Positions 52,261-61,025 of a stretch of DNA of 64,000 bases are shown here, piece after piece. The notes beneath the pieces are model-generated. The model was not told the origin of the DNA. It worked only from the letters and a program-made list of their open reading frames with translations, and made no database searches. Source of the stretch: Pelagimonas sp. (GTDB taxonomy: Bacteria; Pseudomonadota; Alphaproteobacteria; Rhodobacterales; Rhodobacteraceae); the NCBI GenBank assembly GCA_025210455.1, contig JAOARQ010000002.1, positions 124,001 to 188,000 on the forward strand, in the 5' to 3' direction. How positions within the stretch are numbered: the first letter of the stretch is position 1; the number at the start of each line of letters is the position of its first letter. The position numbers were made by a program, and so were the translations under genes.

Positions 52261-53017
52261 CTTAACTCTTGAACACATCACCTGGGCACCCACACGGAAA
52301 TCGCCGCTGATCTTGCAGGACACCAGCTTTCATCTTGGGGCGGGGCAGATGCTGGGCATTGTTGGCCGCAAGGGGGCGGGGAAAACCACATTGCTGCGTT
52401 TGATCTGCGGCTATCATATCCCCCGCAGCGGGCATGTTTATGTGGGCAACACGTCCCTTGCGAGTCTTGCTCCGCGGGCGGTGGCGCGCAAGGTTGCCAC
52501 CGTAGTGGAAGAACAGCCCACCGATTTCGCGCTAAGCATTCGCGAGATTGTCGCGCTCGGCCGCATGCCGCATCGTCTGGGTTTTACGACACCGAACAGC
52601 CGCGATGATCTGGTGATTGATGCGGCGCTTGACCTTATGGACCTGACAAGCATTGCAGATCGCGGGCTGGCCAAATTGTCCGGTGGGGAACGGCTGCGTG
52701 TCATGGTCGCCCGTGCGCTGGCGCAGGAACCTCAGGTGCTGGTCATGGACCAGCCTGCCCATCCCATCGAGATGCGGCAACAACTGGATGTGCTGCACCG
52801 GCTACGCGCCCTGAATTTGACAGTTGTCACTACGCATCAGGATCTGGCGCGCGCTGCGGATGTCTGCGATCAGATACTGGTTCTGGACAAGGGGCAGATG
52901 CGCACCATGGGCACACCTGCTGAGGTCCTGTCAGTTCGGGAACGGGCGGGGCGGAAATCATACCCAGCAGTAAAGACAGCAAAACCAGAAAGGGCCCCTG
53001 CCCCGACACCCATGTGA
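52229..53017 (+). CDS. BtuD/FepC-type ABC ATPase with Glu-to-Gln Walker B
   Basis: About 262 residues. Walker A is GRKGAGKTT (46-54), the signature is LSGGERLRV (LSGGE), the H-loop His is in VVTTHQDL (about 203), so the fold is complete. Walker B reads VLVMDQP: the Asp is kept but the catalytic Glu is Gln175, a change that stops hydrolysis in studied ABC ATPases, and the D-loop SALD is replaced by HPIEM. It is controlled by a cobalamin riboswitch, but no BtuC permease, BtuF binding protein or TonB receptor is next to it. GGAGG precedes the ATG at 52229. Confidence 0.82.
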   Translation: MNRKTHISAADLTLEHITWAPTRKSPLILQDTSFHLGAGQMLGIVGRKGAGKTTLLRLICGYHIPRSGHVYVGNTSLASLAPRAVARKVATVVEEQPTDFALSIREIVALGRMPHRLGFTTPNSRDDLVIDAALDLMDLTSIADRGLAKLSGGERLRVMVARALAQEPQVLVMDQPAHPIEMRQQLDVLHRLRALNLTVVTTHQDLARAADVCDQILVLDKGQMRTMGTPAEVLSVRERAGRKSYPAVKTAKPERAPAPTPM

Positions 53018-53057
53018 CAGGGTCTTGGGCAAGGTAAAAATGGGCCCTTAAAGCAAA

Positions 53058-53090
53058 AACACCCTCTGAACGCACAGGGGGTGTTTTTTG
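53058..53090. terminator. Bidirectional terminator between the ABC ATPase and inositol phosphatase genes
   Basis: AACACCCTCTG/CAGGGGGTGTT arms (one mismatch) with a CGCA-type loop and T/A-runs on both sides between convergent genes. Confidence 0.85.
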
Positions 53091-53106
53091 ATCTTTTTGC
53101 AGCAGT

Positions 53107-53898
53107 TTATTCGGCGCGCAGCAGCTTGGTCAGCGGGCGGAACAATTCACCATTGGCGCAGATCAGCGCACCGGTTTCCATCGGATCGCTTTCTGGGCGC
53201 AGCCCTTCCAGCAGGCCACCTGCCTCTTTGACGATCAGCACACCGGCGGCGATATCCCAGATGTTCAACTCGCGTTCCCAATACCCATCGTAGCGACCGG
53301 CTGCCACATAGGCCAAATCCAGCGCCGCTGATCCAAAACGGCGCACGCCCGCACATTCGGGCATCACACGCGCCAGATCTTTCAATGTCGCTGGCAGGGT
53401 GCGCTTGGCAGCGAAAGGAACACCGGTGGCAAAGACCGCTTCGATCATGCTGCGGCGGCCCGAGACGCGCAGACGCTTGGAATCATTCAACCACGCGCCC
53501 GAGCCTTTTTCCGCATAGAACATTTCGTCTTTAGCCGCGTCAAAGATCACCGCCGAAACAATTTCGCCCTTGTGTTCCAGCGCGATGGAGACCGCCCAAT
53601 GCGGCAAACCATGCAGAAAATTGGTGGTGCCATCCAGCGGATCAACAATCCAGCGACGGGTGGGATCCTGACCTTCTTCTTCGCCAGTTTCTTCGCCGAC
53701 CCAGCCGTATGTTGGGCGCGCGCCCATCAGCTCTTCTTTAAGGATCTGCTCAGCGGCCATATCGGCGCGGCTGACGAAATCGCCCGCGCCTTTCATCGAC
53801 ACCTGAAGGTTTTCAACCTCGCGGAAGTCTTTGACCAGCGACCGGCCCGCTTTGCGCGCCGCTTTCATCATGATGTTGAGATTCGCGGTGCCCTGCAT
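53107..53898 (-). CDS. suhB: Inositol monophosphatase family protein (SuhB-like)
   Basis: A 263-residue Mg-dependent phosphatase. Metal ligands appear in GWVGEETGEEEG (Glu), WIVDPLDGTTNFLHGLPHWAVS (the DPLDGT motif) and NIWDIAAGVLIVKEAGG (WDxAAG motif). It dephosphorylates inositol 1-phosphate and related sugars; SuhB also joins the rRNA antitermination complex in E. coli. Length is normal. An unrelated short gene lies upstream after about 140 bases, in which I saw only a weak hairpin. Confidence 0.92.
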   Translation of the reverse strand: MQGTANLNIMMKAARKAGRSLVKDFREVENLQVSMKGAGDFVSRADMAAEQILKEELMGARPTYGWVGEETGEEEGQDPTRRWIVDPLDGTTNFLHGLPHWAVSIALEHKGEIVSAVIFDAAKDEMFYAEKGSGAWLNDSKRLRVSGRRSMIEAVFATGVPFAAKRTLPATLKDLARVMPECAGVRRFGSAALDLAYVAAGRYDGYWERELNIWDIAAGVLIVKEAGGLLEGLRPESDPMETGALICANGELFRPLTKLLRAE

Positions 53899-54035
53899 GA
53901 CTCAGCCCTTCCGACGCCAGTGATATAATGAAATCAAGCCGCGCATATACGCGGCCTGACACCAATTGCCAAGGGCAAAGCCCTGCGTCAAATACAAAGC
54001 GGGTTTGACGCCTGAAAAAGCACCACTGTGGTGAT

Positions 54036-54350
54036 TTAGCGGTAAACGACGCCTTTGGCACCAACAGGCGCATAGGCCGCAGGGCGCGACATCTTGCGTT
54101 TGACTTTCTTATGTCCGCCTGACCGGTTGATGTATGGCCCGGCGTTTGGCGTGCCACAGCAGATCATGCCACCGACATAAACAGGCTGAAGCCCCGCAGG
54201 GCAGTAGTTTTCACCGCCGTAGGAATGCACCATCATGTTTGAATTGGGGTTGTTTGTGGCGTCCCCCATGTACATGTCGCCCCAGGCGAAAGCCGCAGTG
54301 CCGGAAACGCTTAGCGCAGCCACGGCTGCCATTTTCAAAATCAGACGCAT
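54036..54350 (-). CDS. Small secreted Cys-containing protein of unknown function
   Basis: About 104 residues with a signal peptide (MRLILKMAAVAALSVSGTAAFA). The mature part has NYCPAGLQPVYVGGMICCGT, a three-cysteine cluster, and a basic C-terminal tail (GGHKKVKRKMSRP). It is not recognised; similar short secreted proteins occur in Rhodobacteraceae. GAGGGA six bases before the ATG at 54350 sets the start, and ATGs at 54362 and 54371 are in frame. A CACCAC/GTGGTG hairpin and T-run after the stop may be its terminator. Confidence 0.65.
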   Translation of the reverse strand: MRLILKMAAVAALSVSGTAAFAWGDMYMGDATNNPNSNMMVHSYGGENYCPAGLQPVYVGGMICCGTPNAGPYINRSGGHKKVKRKMSRPAAYAPVGAKGVVYR

Positions 54351-54506
54351 TTTGTCCCTCATCGTGACCAATCGCTTTGCGCCTAAGCTATCAGAGACAG
54401 CGCGCCAGTCAATTTATTCGTGTCTGCAAAGAGTTATCTCGCGCCAAATTCCCCCGAAACTGAAATCGGGTTGGGCCGTATCAAGCTAGATTTTCAGGCT
54501 GGGTTT

Positions 54507-54806
54507 TCAGGTGGGATTCTCAAGGGTCGTGCTTTGCCAGTGGTCCCCCATGGCAACGATACAGGACCGACCCGAAGCATAGGCGATCACCATCGCCCAA
54601 TCGCCCTGCGCGCCTTTCCAGATCTCGACCACCTCTTCGGGGCTGCGCAGCCCGCTGGCGATCTGTTCTGTGCCAAACTGGCGTTCCAGCTTGTGGCGCA
54701 TGCGATCGGTCTGTTCGCAGATGACATCCGCAATGGGACTGCTTGCCTGTGCGGGCAAAGCAGCCCCGGTAAAGATACACAGAGTGAAACGTATGAACAT
54801 GTTCAT
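54507..54806 (-). CDS. Small secreted protein of unknown function
   Basis: About 99 residues: a signal peptide (FIRFTLCIFTGAALPAQA), then ADVICEQTDRMRHKLERQFG, GLRSPEEVVEIWKGAQGDW and a terminal SCIVAMGDHWQS. Two Cys in the mature part suggest a disulphide. No family is recognised; the IWxGAxGDW wording recurs in short periplasmic proteins of Rhodobacteraceae. Its start codons lie inside a 20-base perfect palindrome, which may occlude or regulate initiation. Confidence 0.65.
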   Translation of the reverse strand: MNMFIRFTLCIFTGAALPAQASSPIADVICEQTDRMRHKLERQFGTEQIASGLRSPEEVVEIWKGAQGDWAMVIAYASGRSCIVAMGDHWQSTTLENPT

Positions 54807-54809
54807 ACG
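54790..54809. promoter_or_regulatory. Perfect 20-bp palindrome over the start codons of a small secreted-protein gene
   Basis: CGTATGAACATGTTCATACG is fully self-complementary and covers two in-frame ATGs (54806 and 54800 on the minus strand). It may be an operator or, in RNA, a hairpin masking initiation. Confidence 0.5.
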
Positions 54810-54866
54810 CCAAATGTAACACATTTATGACAAGTCACCAAGACCGAACCAGATGGCGCCCCTGCC

Positions 54867-56515
<1,649 letters not shown>

Positions 56516-56557
56516 TCACAGCCTGCGTTCAAGCATGCGGAAACGGAGAATTCACAG

Positions 56558-56950
56558 ATGCAAGACAATGATGATTGGTATGGTCCAGACAGTGCCACAT
56601 TCGGAGATCGTCTTGCCGCATCTCGCGAAGCTTCGGGCATGACGCAAGCCACACTGGCGAAACGGCTAGGGGTTAAATTGAAAACCCTGCAGAACTGGGA
56701 AGAGGATCTTTCCGAGCCCCGCGCGAACCGTCTGCAAATGATGGCCGGTGTACTGAATGTGTCGATGGTCTGGCTGATCACCGGCGAAGGCGAAGGTCTG
56801 TCTGACCCCGAATCTGACAGTATCTCTCCGGATGTGAATGCGGTGCTGCTTGAGATCCGGCAACTGCGTGCCAAGTTCAAATCTCAGGTGGATCAACTTG
56901 GCCGTCTGGAAAAGCGTTTGCGCTTGTTATTAAAGGATGATTCCATATGA
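56558..56950 (+). CDS. XRE-family helix-turn-helix regulator
   Basis: A 130-residue protein: HTH_XRE domain (DRLAASREASGMTQATLAKR, LKTLQNWEEDLSEPRANRLQ) then a C-terminal helical tail that is probably a dimerising coiled coil (EIRQLRAKFKSQVDQLGRLE). It overlaps the sdhE start by four bases and is divergent from the aspartate aminotransferase gene. Likely a repressor of its own operon; targets are unknown. Confidence 0.88.
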   Translation: MQDNDDWYGPDSATFGDRLAASREASGMTQATLAKRLGVKLKTLQNWEEDLSEPRANRLQMMAGVLNVSMVWLITGEGEGLSDPESDSISPDVNAVLLEIRQLRAKFKSQVDQLGRLEKRLRLLLKDDSI

Positions 56951-57213
56951 GCGAGACCCCGGAAAACCGCCTAAAGCGGCTTCGAATGCGGTCCATGCGG
57001 CGCGGCACCAAAGAAATGGATATCCTGCTGGTGCGCTATACCGATGCCAAGCTGGCCAGCATGTCAGAGGCCGAGCTGGATCACTATGAAACCATGCTGG
57101 ATGAAAACGATCAGGATCTGTACCAGTGGATTTCTGGCCAGAAAGACGCACCGGAACAGTTTACTGATCTGATTGCTGACATCACCAAGGTCGCGGCCAA
57201 CGCCTTGATTTAA
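56947..57213 (+). CDS. sdhE: Succinate dehydrogenase assembly factor SdhE
   Basis: An 88-residue protein of the SdhE/Sdh5 family: RLKRLRMRSMRRGTKEMDIL carries the RGxxE motif needed for covalent flavinylation of SdhA, and LDHYETMLDENDQDLYQWIS is the second family signature. It acts in the cytosol on the succinate dehydrogenase flavoprotein. sdh genes are not in the window. Its start overlaps the XRE gene stop; a terminator follows. Confidence 0.93.
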   Translation: MSETPENRLKRLRMRSMRRGTKEMDILLVRYTDAKLASMSEAELDHYETMLDENDQDLYQWISGQKDAPEQFTDLIADITKVAANALI

Positions 57214-57221
57214 TACAGTTA

Positions 57222-57259
57222 GTATACGGGTCATAGGCAACGCCCCGTATACGCATTTT
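57222..57259 (+). terminator. Terminator of the XRE-sdhE operon
   Basis: Perfect nine-base GTATACGGG/CCCGTATAC stem with a 13-base loop, followed by GCATTTTA, nine bases after the sdhE stop. Confidence 0.75.
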
Positions 57260-57368
57260 AACGATCCCATTGAAATACAGACAATTTTCCGGGTTTCGTT
57301 CCACATTTAACGGGTTTTTGGTCTTTTTCTTCAATTCTCCACCTCACATAACAGGCGGAGAACGAAGG

Positions 57369-57866
57369 ATGAGTATACATTCATCTATGGATACCGGCCC
57401 GGTTACGGGCTACATGGCGAGTTACCTTGACGCGCTCAGTCTGGTGGAACGGTTGCACCGTCTTCTACTGGATGTGATCAAGGATGAGTTTGAGCGACTG
57501 GGCATCATTGATGTCAATGCCGTACAGGCGCTGCTGCTGTTCAACATTGGTGAGAACGAAGTGACCGCTGGTGAACTGAAAAGCCGCGGCTACTATCAGG
57601 GCAGCAACGTCAGCTATAATCTCAAGAAACTGGTGGAAATGGGCTATATGCACCATCAGCGTTGCGAGATTGACCGCCGTTCGGTGCGGGTACGGCTGAC
57701 ACAACGCGGGCGTGAAATCCGCGATGTGGTGACAGATCTGTTTGCGCGTCACGCAGATGGGCTGCAATCAAAGAATGTTCTGTCCAGCGATGGGATTGAT
57801 GAAATCACCACCGCCCTGCGCCGGGTCGAACGCTATTGGACCGACCAGATTCGGTACATTTACTAA
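57369..57866 (+). CDS. MarR-family regulator (LdtR-like)
   Basis: A 165-residue winged-helix protein. The wHTH reads ALLLFNIGENEVTAGELKSR, GYYQGSNVSYNLKKLVEMGY and HHQRCEIDRRSVRVRLTQRG. Sequence and length resemble LdtR of Candidatus Liberibacter, a MarR-type regulator of an L,D-transpeptidase and other genes; this is by recall. An L,D-transpeptidase gene lies in the window at 17.5 kb, but regulation is not shown. GAACGAAGG precedes the ATG. The next 250 bases up to gloA show no gene I can support, only a weak hairpin. Confidence 0.78.
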   Translation: MSIHSSMDTGPVTGYMASYLDALSLVERLHRLLLDVIKDEFERLGIIDVNAVQALLLFNIGENEVTAGELKSRGYYQGSNVSYNLKKLVEMGYMHHQRCEIDRRSVRVRLTQRGREIRDVVTDLFARHADGLQSKNVLSSDGIDEITTALRRVERYWTDQIRYIY

Positions 57867-58120
57867 AACGATGCTGGGTAGAAGCCAGCAAAGATTAGCG
57901 CTTACAGTGCCACTGAACAGTCAGGCCAGAAGGCTGACTGGGTGGAACCCATTTGCGAAAAGACCGACTCTTTAGCGATTGCGCAAAAGATTCACCCTAT
58001 TTCCCCACAGACAATTTGAATTGATCGCTCACCAGTATCGACTGGCGGGATAGCGTATCAACGTCATAGGCAATTTCTGCCATGGCCCCTAAAGGCCACG
58101 ACAGATCGCTCAACAAAAAC

Positions 58121-58549
58121 CTACCAGTGACCAGTGTTTTCCATGCTTGTCCATGGTTCTGCCGGGGCCAGAGCATCCCCTTCTTGCAGCAGTTCAACCG
58201 AGATATTGTCGGGGCTGCGCACAAACGCCATACGCCCATCCCGTGGCGGTCGATTGATGGTAACACCATTGTCCATCAGATGCTGGCAGGTCTCATAGAT
58301 ATTTGGCACCGAATAGGCCAGATGGCCAAAATGGCGGCTGTCTGATGGCAGGCCATCATCCCCATCCCAGTTGTAAGTCAGTTCAACCGGGCATTCTTCC
58401 TGTCCGGGAGGGGCCATAAAAATCAAGGTAAACCGGCCCTGTTCATTCTCATAACGGCGGGTCTCTTTCAGGCCCAGCAGCTCATAGAATGCCATTGACG
58501 CGTCCAGATCTTTCACGCGCACCATAGTGTGTAAGTATTTGAGTCCCAT
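58121..58549 (-). CDS. gloA: Lactoylglutathione lyase (glyoxalase I)
   Basis: About 142 residues, one VOC fold. It has KYLHTMVRVKDLDASMAFYE (metal His of the first module), LGLKETRRYENEQGRFTLIF, ELTYNWDGDDG (metal Glu) and FGHLAYSVPNIYETCQHLMD (second metal His), with NISVELLQEGDAL (second metal Glu) at the end, so all four ligands of the Ni/Zn site are present. It turns the hemithioacetal of methylglyoxal and glutathione into lactoylglutathione. AAGGAAG precedes the ATG. Confidence 0.92.
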   Translation of the reverse strand: MGLKYLHTMVRVKDLDASMAFYELLGLKETRRYENEQGRFTLIFMAPPGQEECPVELTYNWDGDDGLPSDSRHFGHLAYSVPNIYETCQHLMDNGVTINRPPRDGRMAFVRSPDNISVELLQEGDALAPAEPWTSMENTGHW

Positions 58550-58687
58550 TGCGTCTTCCTTTGTCCGCCGGGCAGACCATCTGTCCGAAACAGTAAGCCG
58601 CCCATAAAACGGCGGCGCAGGAGAGATTTCCCGCGCCGCCACTATTGGCGTCAAACACCAGAATGAAAACAGGTATTTCGGATAATA

Positions 58688-59476
58688 TTACCGTGATGCC
58701 AGACGGCGATCCCGCCCCCAGGATGGGACAAGCACATAGTCACCTGTCTGCGCATCAATCCCGATTGGACCATCACCTGACACCAGCATAGCCCCTTCAA
58801 CAGGCACCCCGTAAGGGCCTTGCAACAGCGCGTCCCAATCCTGAACCGTTGCCAAAGACTGGGCATTGCCCTGCAGGCGCCAGCTGTCAAAGCGCAGCTG
58901 CGTTGCCGAAATCACAGTCATTGCGCCCCCCTGTTCAGGAGCCTCAATATCGTTTGCATTCAGATAGTTGAAATCCAACCCTATACCATCGACCGCGGTG
59001 GATTGTGCCAGTGCAGGCAGGACCACCGGGGCAAATTCCGAACGCGCCACATAGAGCATATCACGCGCGCTGCGCCCATCATCCGCAACCTTGCGCATCA
59101 AGGCATATTCCCCAGTAAACACATAAGATGCCTGTTGCGCCTGCGCAGGGGCCGCCCCCAGACCGAAGGATACAAGCCCCGCACCCGGGCGCGATACCAC
59201 CTTGCGGAAAACCGCCAGATAGCGCCCTTTGGGCACGATCAATGGCTGCGGATCCGTTGCATCTGCCTGCGCGGCATCCATTGCCAGATCCAGACGCCCG
59301 GTGATCGGGTCGAACTGCATATCTCCAAAAAAGTTTTTGCCGGAAGAGTGCCCCGCTGTCTGAGAGCGGGAGTGCTGTTCAGGCATCACGGAAGTACGCG
59401 TGCCGTCAACGTCTACGCGCCCGTCGCACGCAGCCAAGACGCTCACCAAAGTGAGCGCGAAAAGAATACGTAACAT
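58688..59476 (-). CDS. Lipoprotein of unknown function
   Basis: A 262-residue protein with a lipobox (LRILFALTLVSVLAAC, Cys17). After a flexible Ser/His/Gln region the rest is a beta-rich domain with an IVPKGRYLAVFRKVVSRPGAG segment, ASYVFTGEYALMRKV, and a C-terminal GDGPIGIDAQTGDYVLVPSW. No family is recognised. It stands alone with terminator-less flanks; it is probably an outer-membrane or periplasmic-facing lipoprotein. Confidence 0.7.
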   Translation of the reverse strand: MLRILFALTLVSVLAACDGRVDVDGTRTSVMPEQHSRSQTAGHSSGKNFFGDMQFDPITGRLDLAMDAAQADATDPQPLIVPKGRYLAVFRKVVSRPGAGLVSFGLGAAPAQAQQASYVFTGEYALMRKVADDGRSARDMLYVARSEFAPVVLPALAQSTAVDGIGLDFNYLNANDIEAPEQGGAMTVISATQLRFDSWRLQGNAQSLATVQDWDALLQGPYGVPVEGAMLVSGDGPIGIDAQTGDYVLVPSWGRDRRLASR

Positions 59477-59601
59477 GTCTACTGCCTCAGGTCTTGCCTG
59501 TTATATTTTGTCCATAAGGTGGCGCAGATAGGGCAAAAAGTCAATTCAGGCCCAAGGCAAAGCCCCAGACTGCGGCGGAAATGCCATTATGTTAAGAAAC
59601 T

Positions 59602-60024
59602 CTAATCATCCGATGAAATGCGACCGCGAAGCGCTTTGACCTCGCCGCGCTCTTTTTTCGCTTTGATGCGCCGGTTCTTGGACCCAAGGGTGGGTTTGGT
59701 CGGAATGCGGCGTTTGGGTTTTTCGAGCGCTTTGCGAATGAGGTCCGCCAGTCTTTCACGGGCAATATCGCGATTTCGCGCCTGACTGCGGGTTTCATCC
59801 ACCTGCAGAACAATCGCCCCTTCTTTGGTCCAGCGCCGCCCAGCCAGCCGACGTAACCGGCCTTTTACTGGCCCCGGCAGGTTTGGGGATCGGTCTGCTT
59901 CGAATCGCAATTCAACTGCGGTTGAGACCTTGTTTACGTTCTGCCCCCCCGGCCCAGAGGCCCGGACGAACTGTTCGGTCAGTTCCCAGTCTTCGATGGC
60001 GATATGATCGTTGATACGCAACAT
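59602..60024 (-). CDS. arfB: Alternative ribosome-rescue factor ArfB (peptidyl-tRNA hydrolase domain)
   Basis: A 140-residue release-factor homologue. The GGQ motif is in FVRASGPGGQNVNKVSTAVE (residues 26-28), and the long basic C-terminal tail (KRRIPTKPTLGSKNRRIKAK and KKERGEVKALRGR) is what enters the mRNA channel of stalled ribosomes. It hydrolyses peptidyl-tRNA on non-stop complexes, backing up tmRNA. The gene is preceded by an elaborate leader with a short ORF, hairpins and a terminator 33 bases before its start, which suggests attenuation control. Confidence 0.92.
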   Translation of the reverse strand: MLRINDHIAIEDWELTEQFVRASGPGGQNVNKVSTAVELRFEADRSPNLPGPVKGRLRRLAGRRWTKEGAIVLQVDETRSQARNRDIARERLADLIRKALEKPKRRIPTKPTLGSKNRRIKAKKERGEVKALRGRISSDD

Positions 60025-60056
60025 GCTTTCCCTTAGCGCATATCCCGCAAATGCAA

Positions 60057-60082
60057 AAGGACCGCCCCATGGGACGGTCCTT
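60057..60082 (-). terminator. Terminator/attenuator in the arfB leader
   Basis: Minus-strand stem AAGGACCGTCCC/GGGGCGGTCCTT (one G-U pair) followed by TTTTGC, ending 33 bases before the arfB ATG. A second hairpin (60086-60121, GAATT...AATTC with GC-rich inner arms) lies directly upstream. Confidence 0.7.
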
Positions 60083-60146
60083 CGAGAATTCGGAGGCGGC
60101 GCCGGTTAGGCGTGCCAATTCGGGATACTCTCCCAGGATTTAAGCC

Positions 60147-60203
60147 CTAAAAGATCATTCCTCGAACTGTTCCGACACCTTTCTCCAATGTTTCTCTCGA
60201 CAC
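60147..60203 (-). CDS. 18-codon ORF with a 14-base perfect Shine-Dalgarno in the arfB leader
   Basis: A GTG-started frame (MSRETLEKGVGTVRGMIF) preceded seven bases upstream by AAAGGAGGTGATCC (60205-60218), fully complementary to the 3' end of 16S rRNA; such length is unusual. The codons near its end can pair with bases just 5' of the downstream terminator stem. It may be a leader peptide sensing ribosome function ahead of arfB, or a stand-alone tiny protein or small RNA. Confidence 0.5.
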   Translation of the reverse strand: MSRETLEKGVGTVRGMIF

Positions 60204-60292
60204 TGGATCACCTCCTTTCAGCTGTTAAAAACGCAACATCATGTTGCCACGGCTTTGGTGATCCACAAAGTCTTTTTTTCGTCAGAGGACAA

Positions 60293-60934
60293 TCAGACCG
60301 CGTGAGGCTGTGTCATGACCCGTTTCACAATCATCCGGAACGGGATCAAAGCGATCAGGGCAAGGCTCAGTTTCACCATCCAGTCGGCCACCGCCAACGA
60401 CACCCACAGCGGGGCTTCGGGGCCAGCGCCCAGCAGCGGCAGAACCTCATTGGCCCAGGACACATCATTGCCCGGCTCCAGAAAGCTAAGCTGCGCCGAC
60501 ATGGCAATGGTGAAGAAAATCGCCGTATCCAGAGATGAGCCGATCAGCGTCGAAGCCAGCGGCGCGCGCCACCAGGCACCTTCGCGCAGACGATCAAAGA
60601 TGGTCACATCCATCAGCTGAGCGGTCAGGAAGGCCAGGCCAGATCCCAATGCGATGCGCAGTGTTACAGCCGGGAAGGTATACCCATCCCCCTGCAGCAT
60701 GATCTGCGTACCGATCAGCGAGCAGATAACACCAGTGATGAAACCGGCCAGCACCACTTTGCGTGCAGCAGCAGCGCCATAGATGCGGTTCATCAGGTCA
60801 GTGACCAGAAACGCCAGCGGATAGGTAAAAGCCCCCCAGGTCAGCCATTGACCAAAGAGAAACTGAACAAGAATGTTGGACGCCACAACAATGGCGGCCA
60901 TGGCAAGAATGCCGGGAAGATGTATACGTGTCAT
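60293..60934 (-). CDS. Queuosine precursor transporter (YhhQ family)
   Basis: A 213-residue membrane protein with six predicted helices of the YhhQ/DUF165 family, which imports preQ0/preQ1 for tRNA queuosine modification. Motifs: ASNILVQFLFGQWLTWGAFT, YPLAFLVTDLMNRIYGAAAA, RIALGSGLAFLTAQLMDVTI and SSLDTAIFF. The upstream 90 bases show no clear preQ1 riboswitch. A palindrome GCAACAT-C-ATGTTGC lies 46 bases beyond its 3' end, in the space before the arfB leader. Confidence 0.88.
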   Translation of the reverse strand: MTRIHLPGILAMAAIVVASNILVQFLFGQWLTWGAFTYPLAFLVTDLMNRIYGAAAARKVVLAGFITGVICSLIGTQIMLQGDGYTFPAVTLRIALGSGLAFLTAQLMDVTIFDRLREGAWWRAPLASTLIGSSLDTAIFFTIAMSAQLSFLEPGNDVSWANEVLPLLGAGPEAPLWVSLAVADWMVKLSLALIALIPFRMIVKRVMTQPHAV

Positions 60935-61025
60935 AGGTATACCCGTTTTTGCAAGGTTGCGGGGACTTGGCCCGGGTCAGCCGGACTGGGCCGCATTACT
61001 TGTGGTCACCCAATATTGCAAGCCT

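Noticed and set aside
53899..54035. A third copy of the small RNA upstream of suhB, as in the RNA family's namesake location
   Set aside because: The region contains no CCTCCC core with flanking hairpin and terminator, only a weak hairpin.
57997..58120. A gene remnant between the LdtR-like regulator and gloA
   Set aside because: The minus-strand frame there is mostly the antisense or extension of gloA flank, with no conserved motif or ribosome site.
60204..60219. A fragment of the 16S rRNA 3' end on the plus strand
   Set aside because: Only 16 bases match and no rRNA sequence flanks them; on the minus strand they make an extended Shine-Dalgarno before an ORF, which explains the match better.
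60935..61025. A preQ1 riboswitch before the queuosine precursor transporter
   Set aside because: A small CCCG/CGGG hairpin with an A-rich tail is present, but the conserved preQ1-I loop and tail sequence and other classes are not matched.
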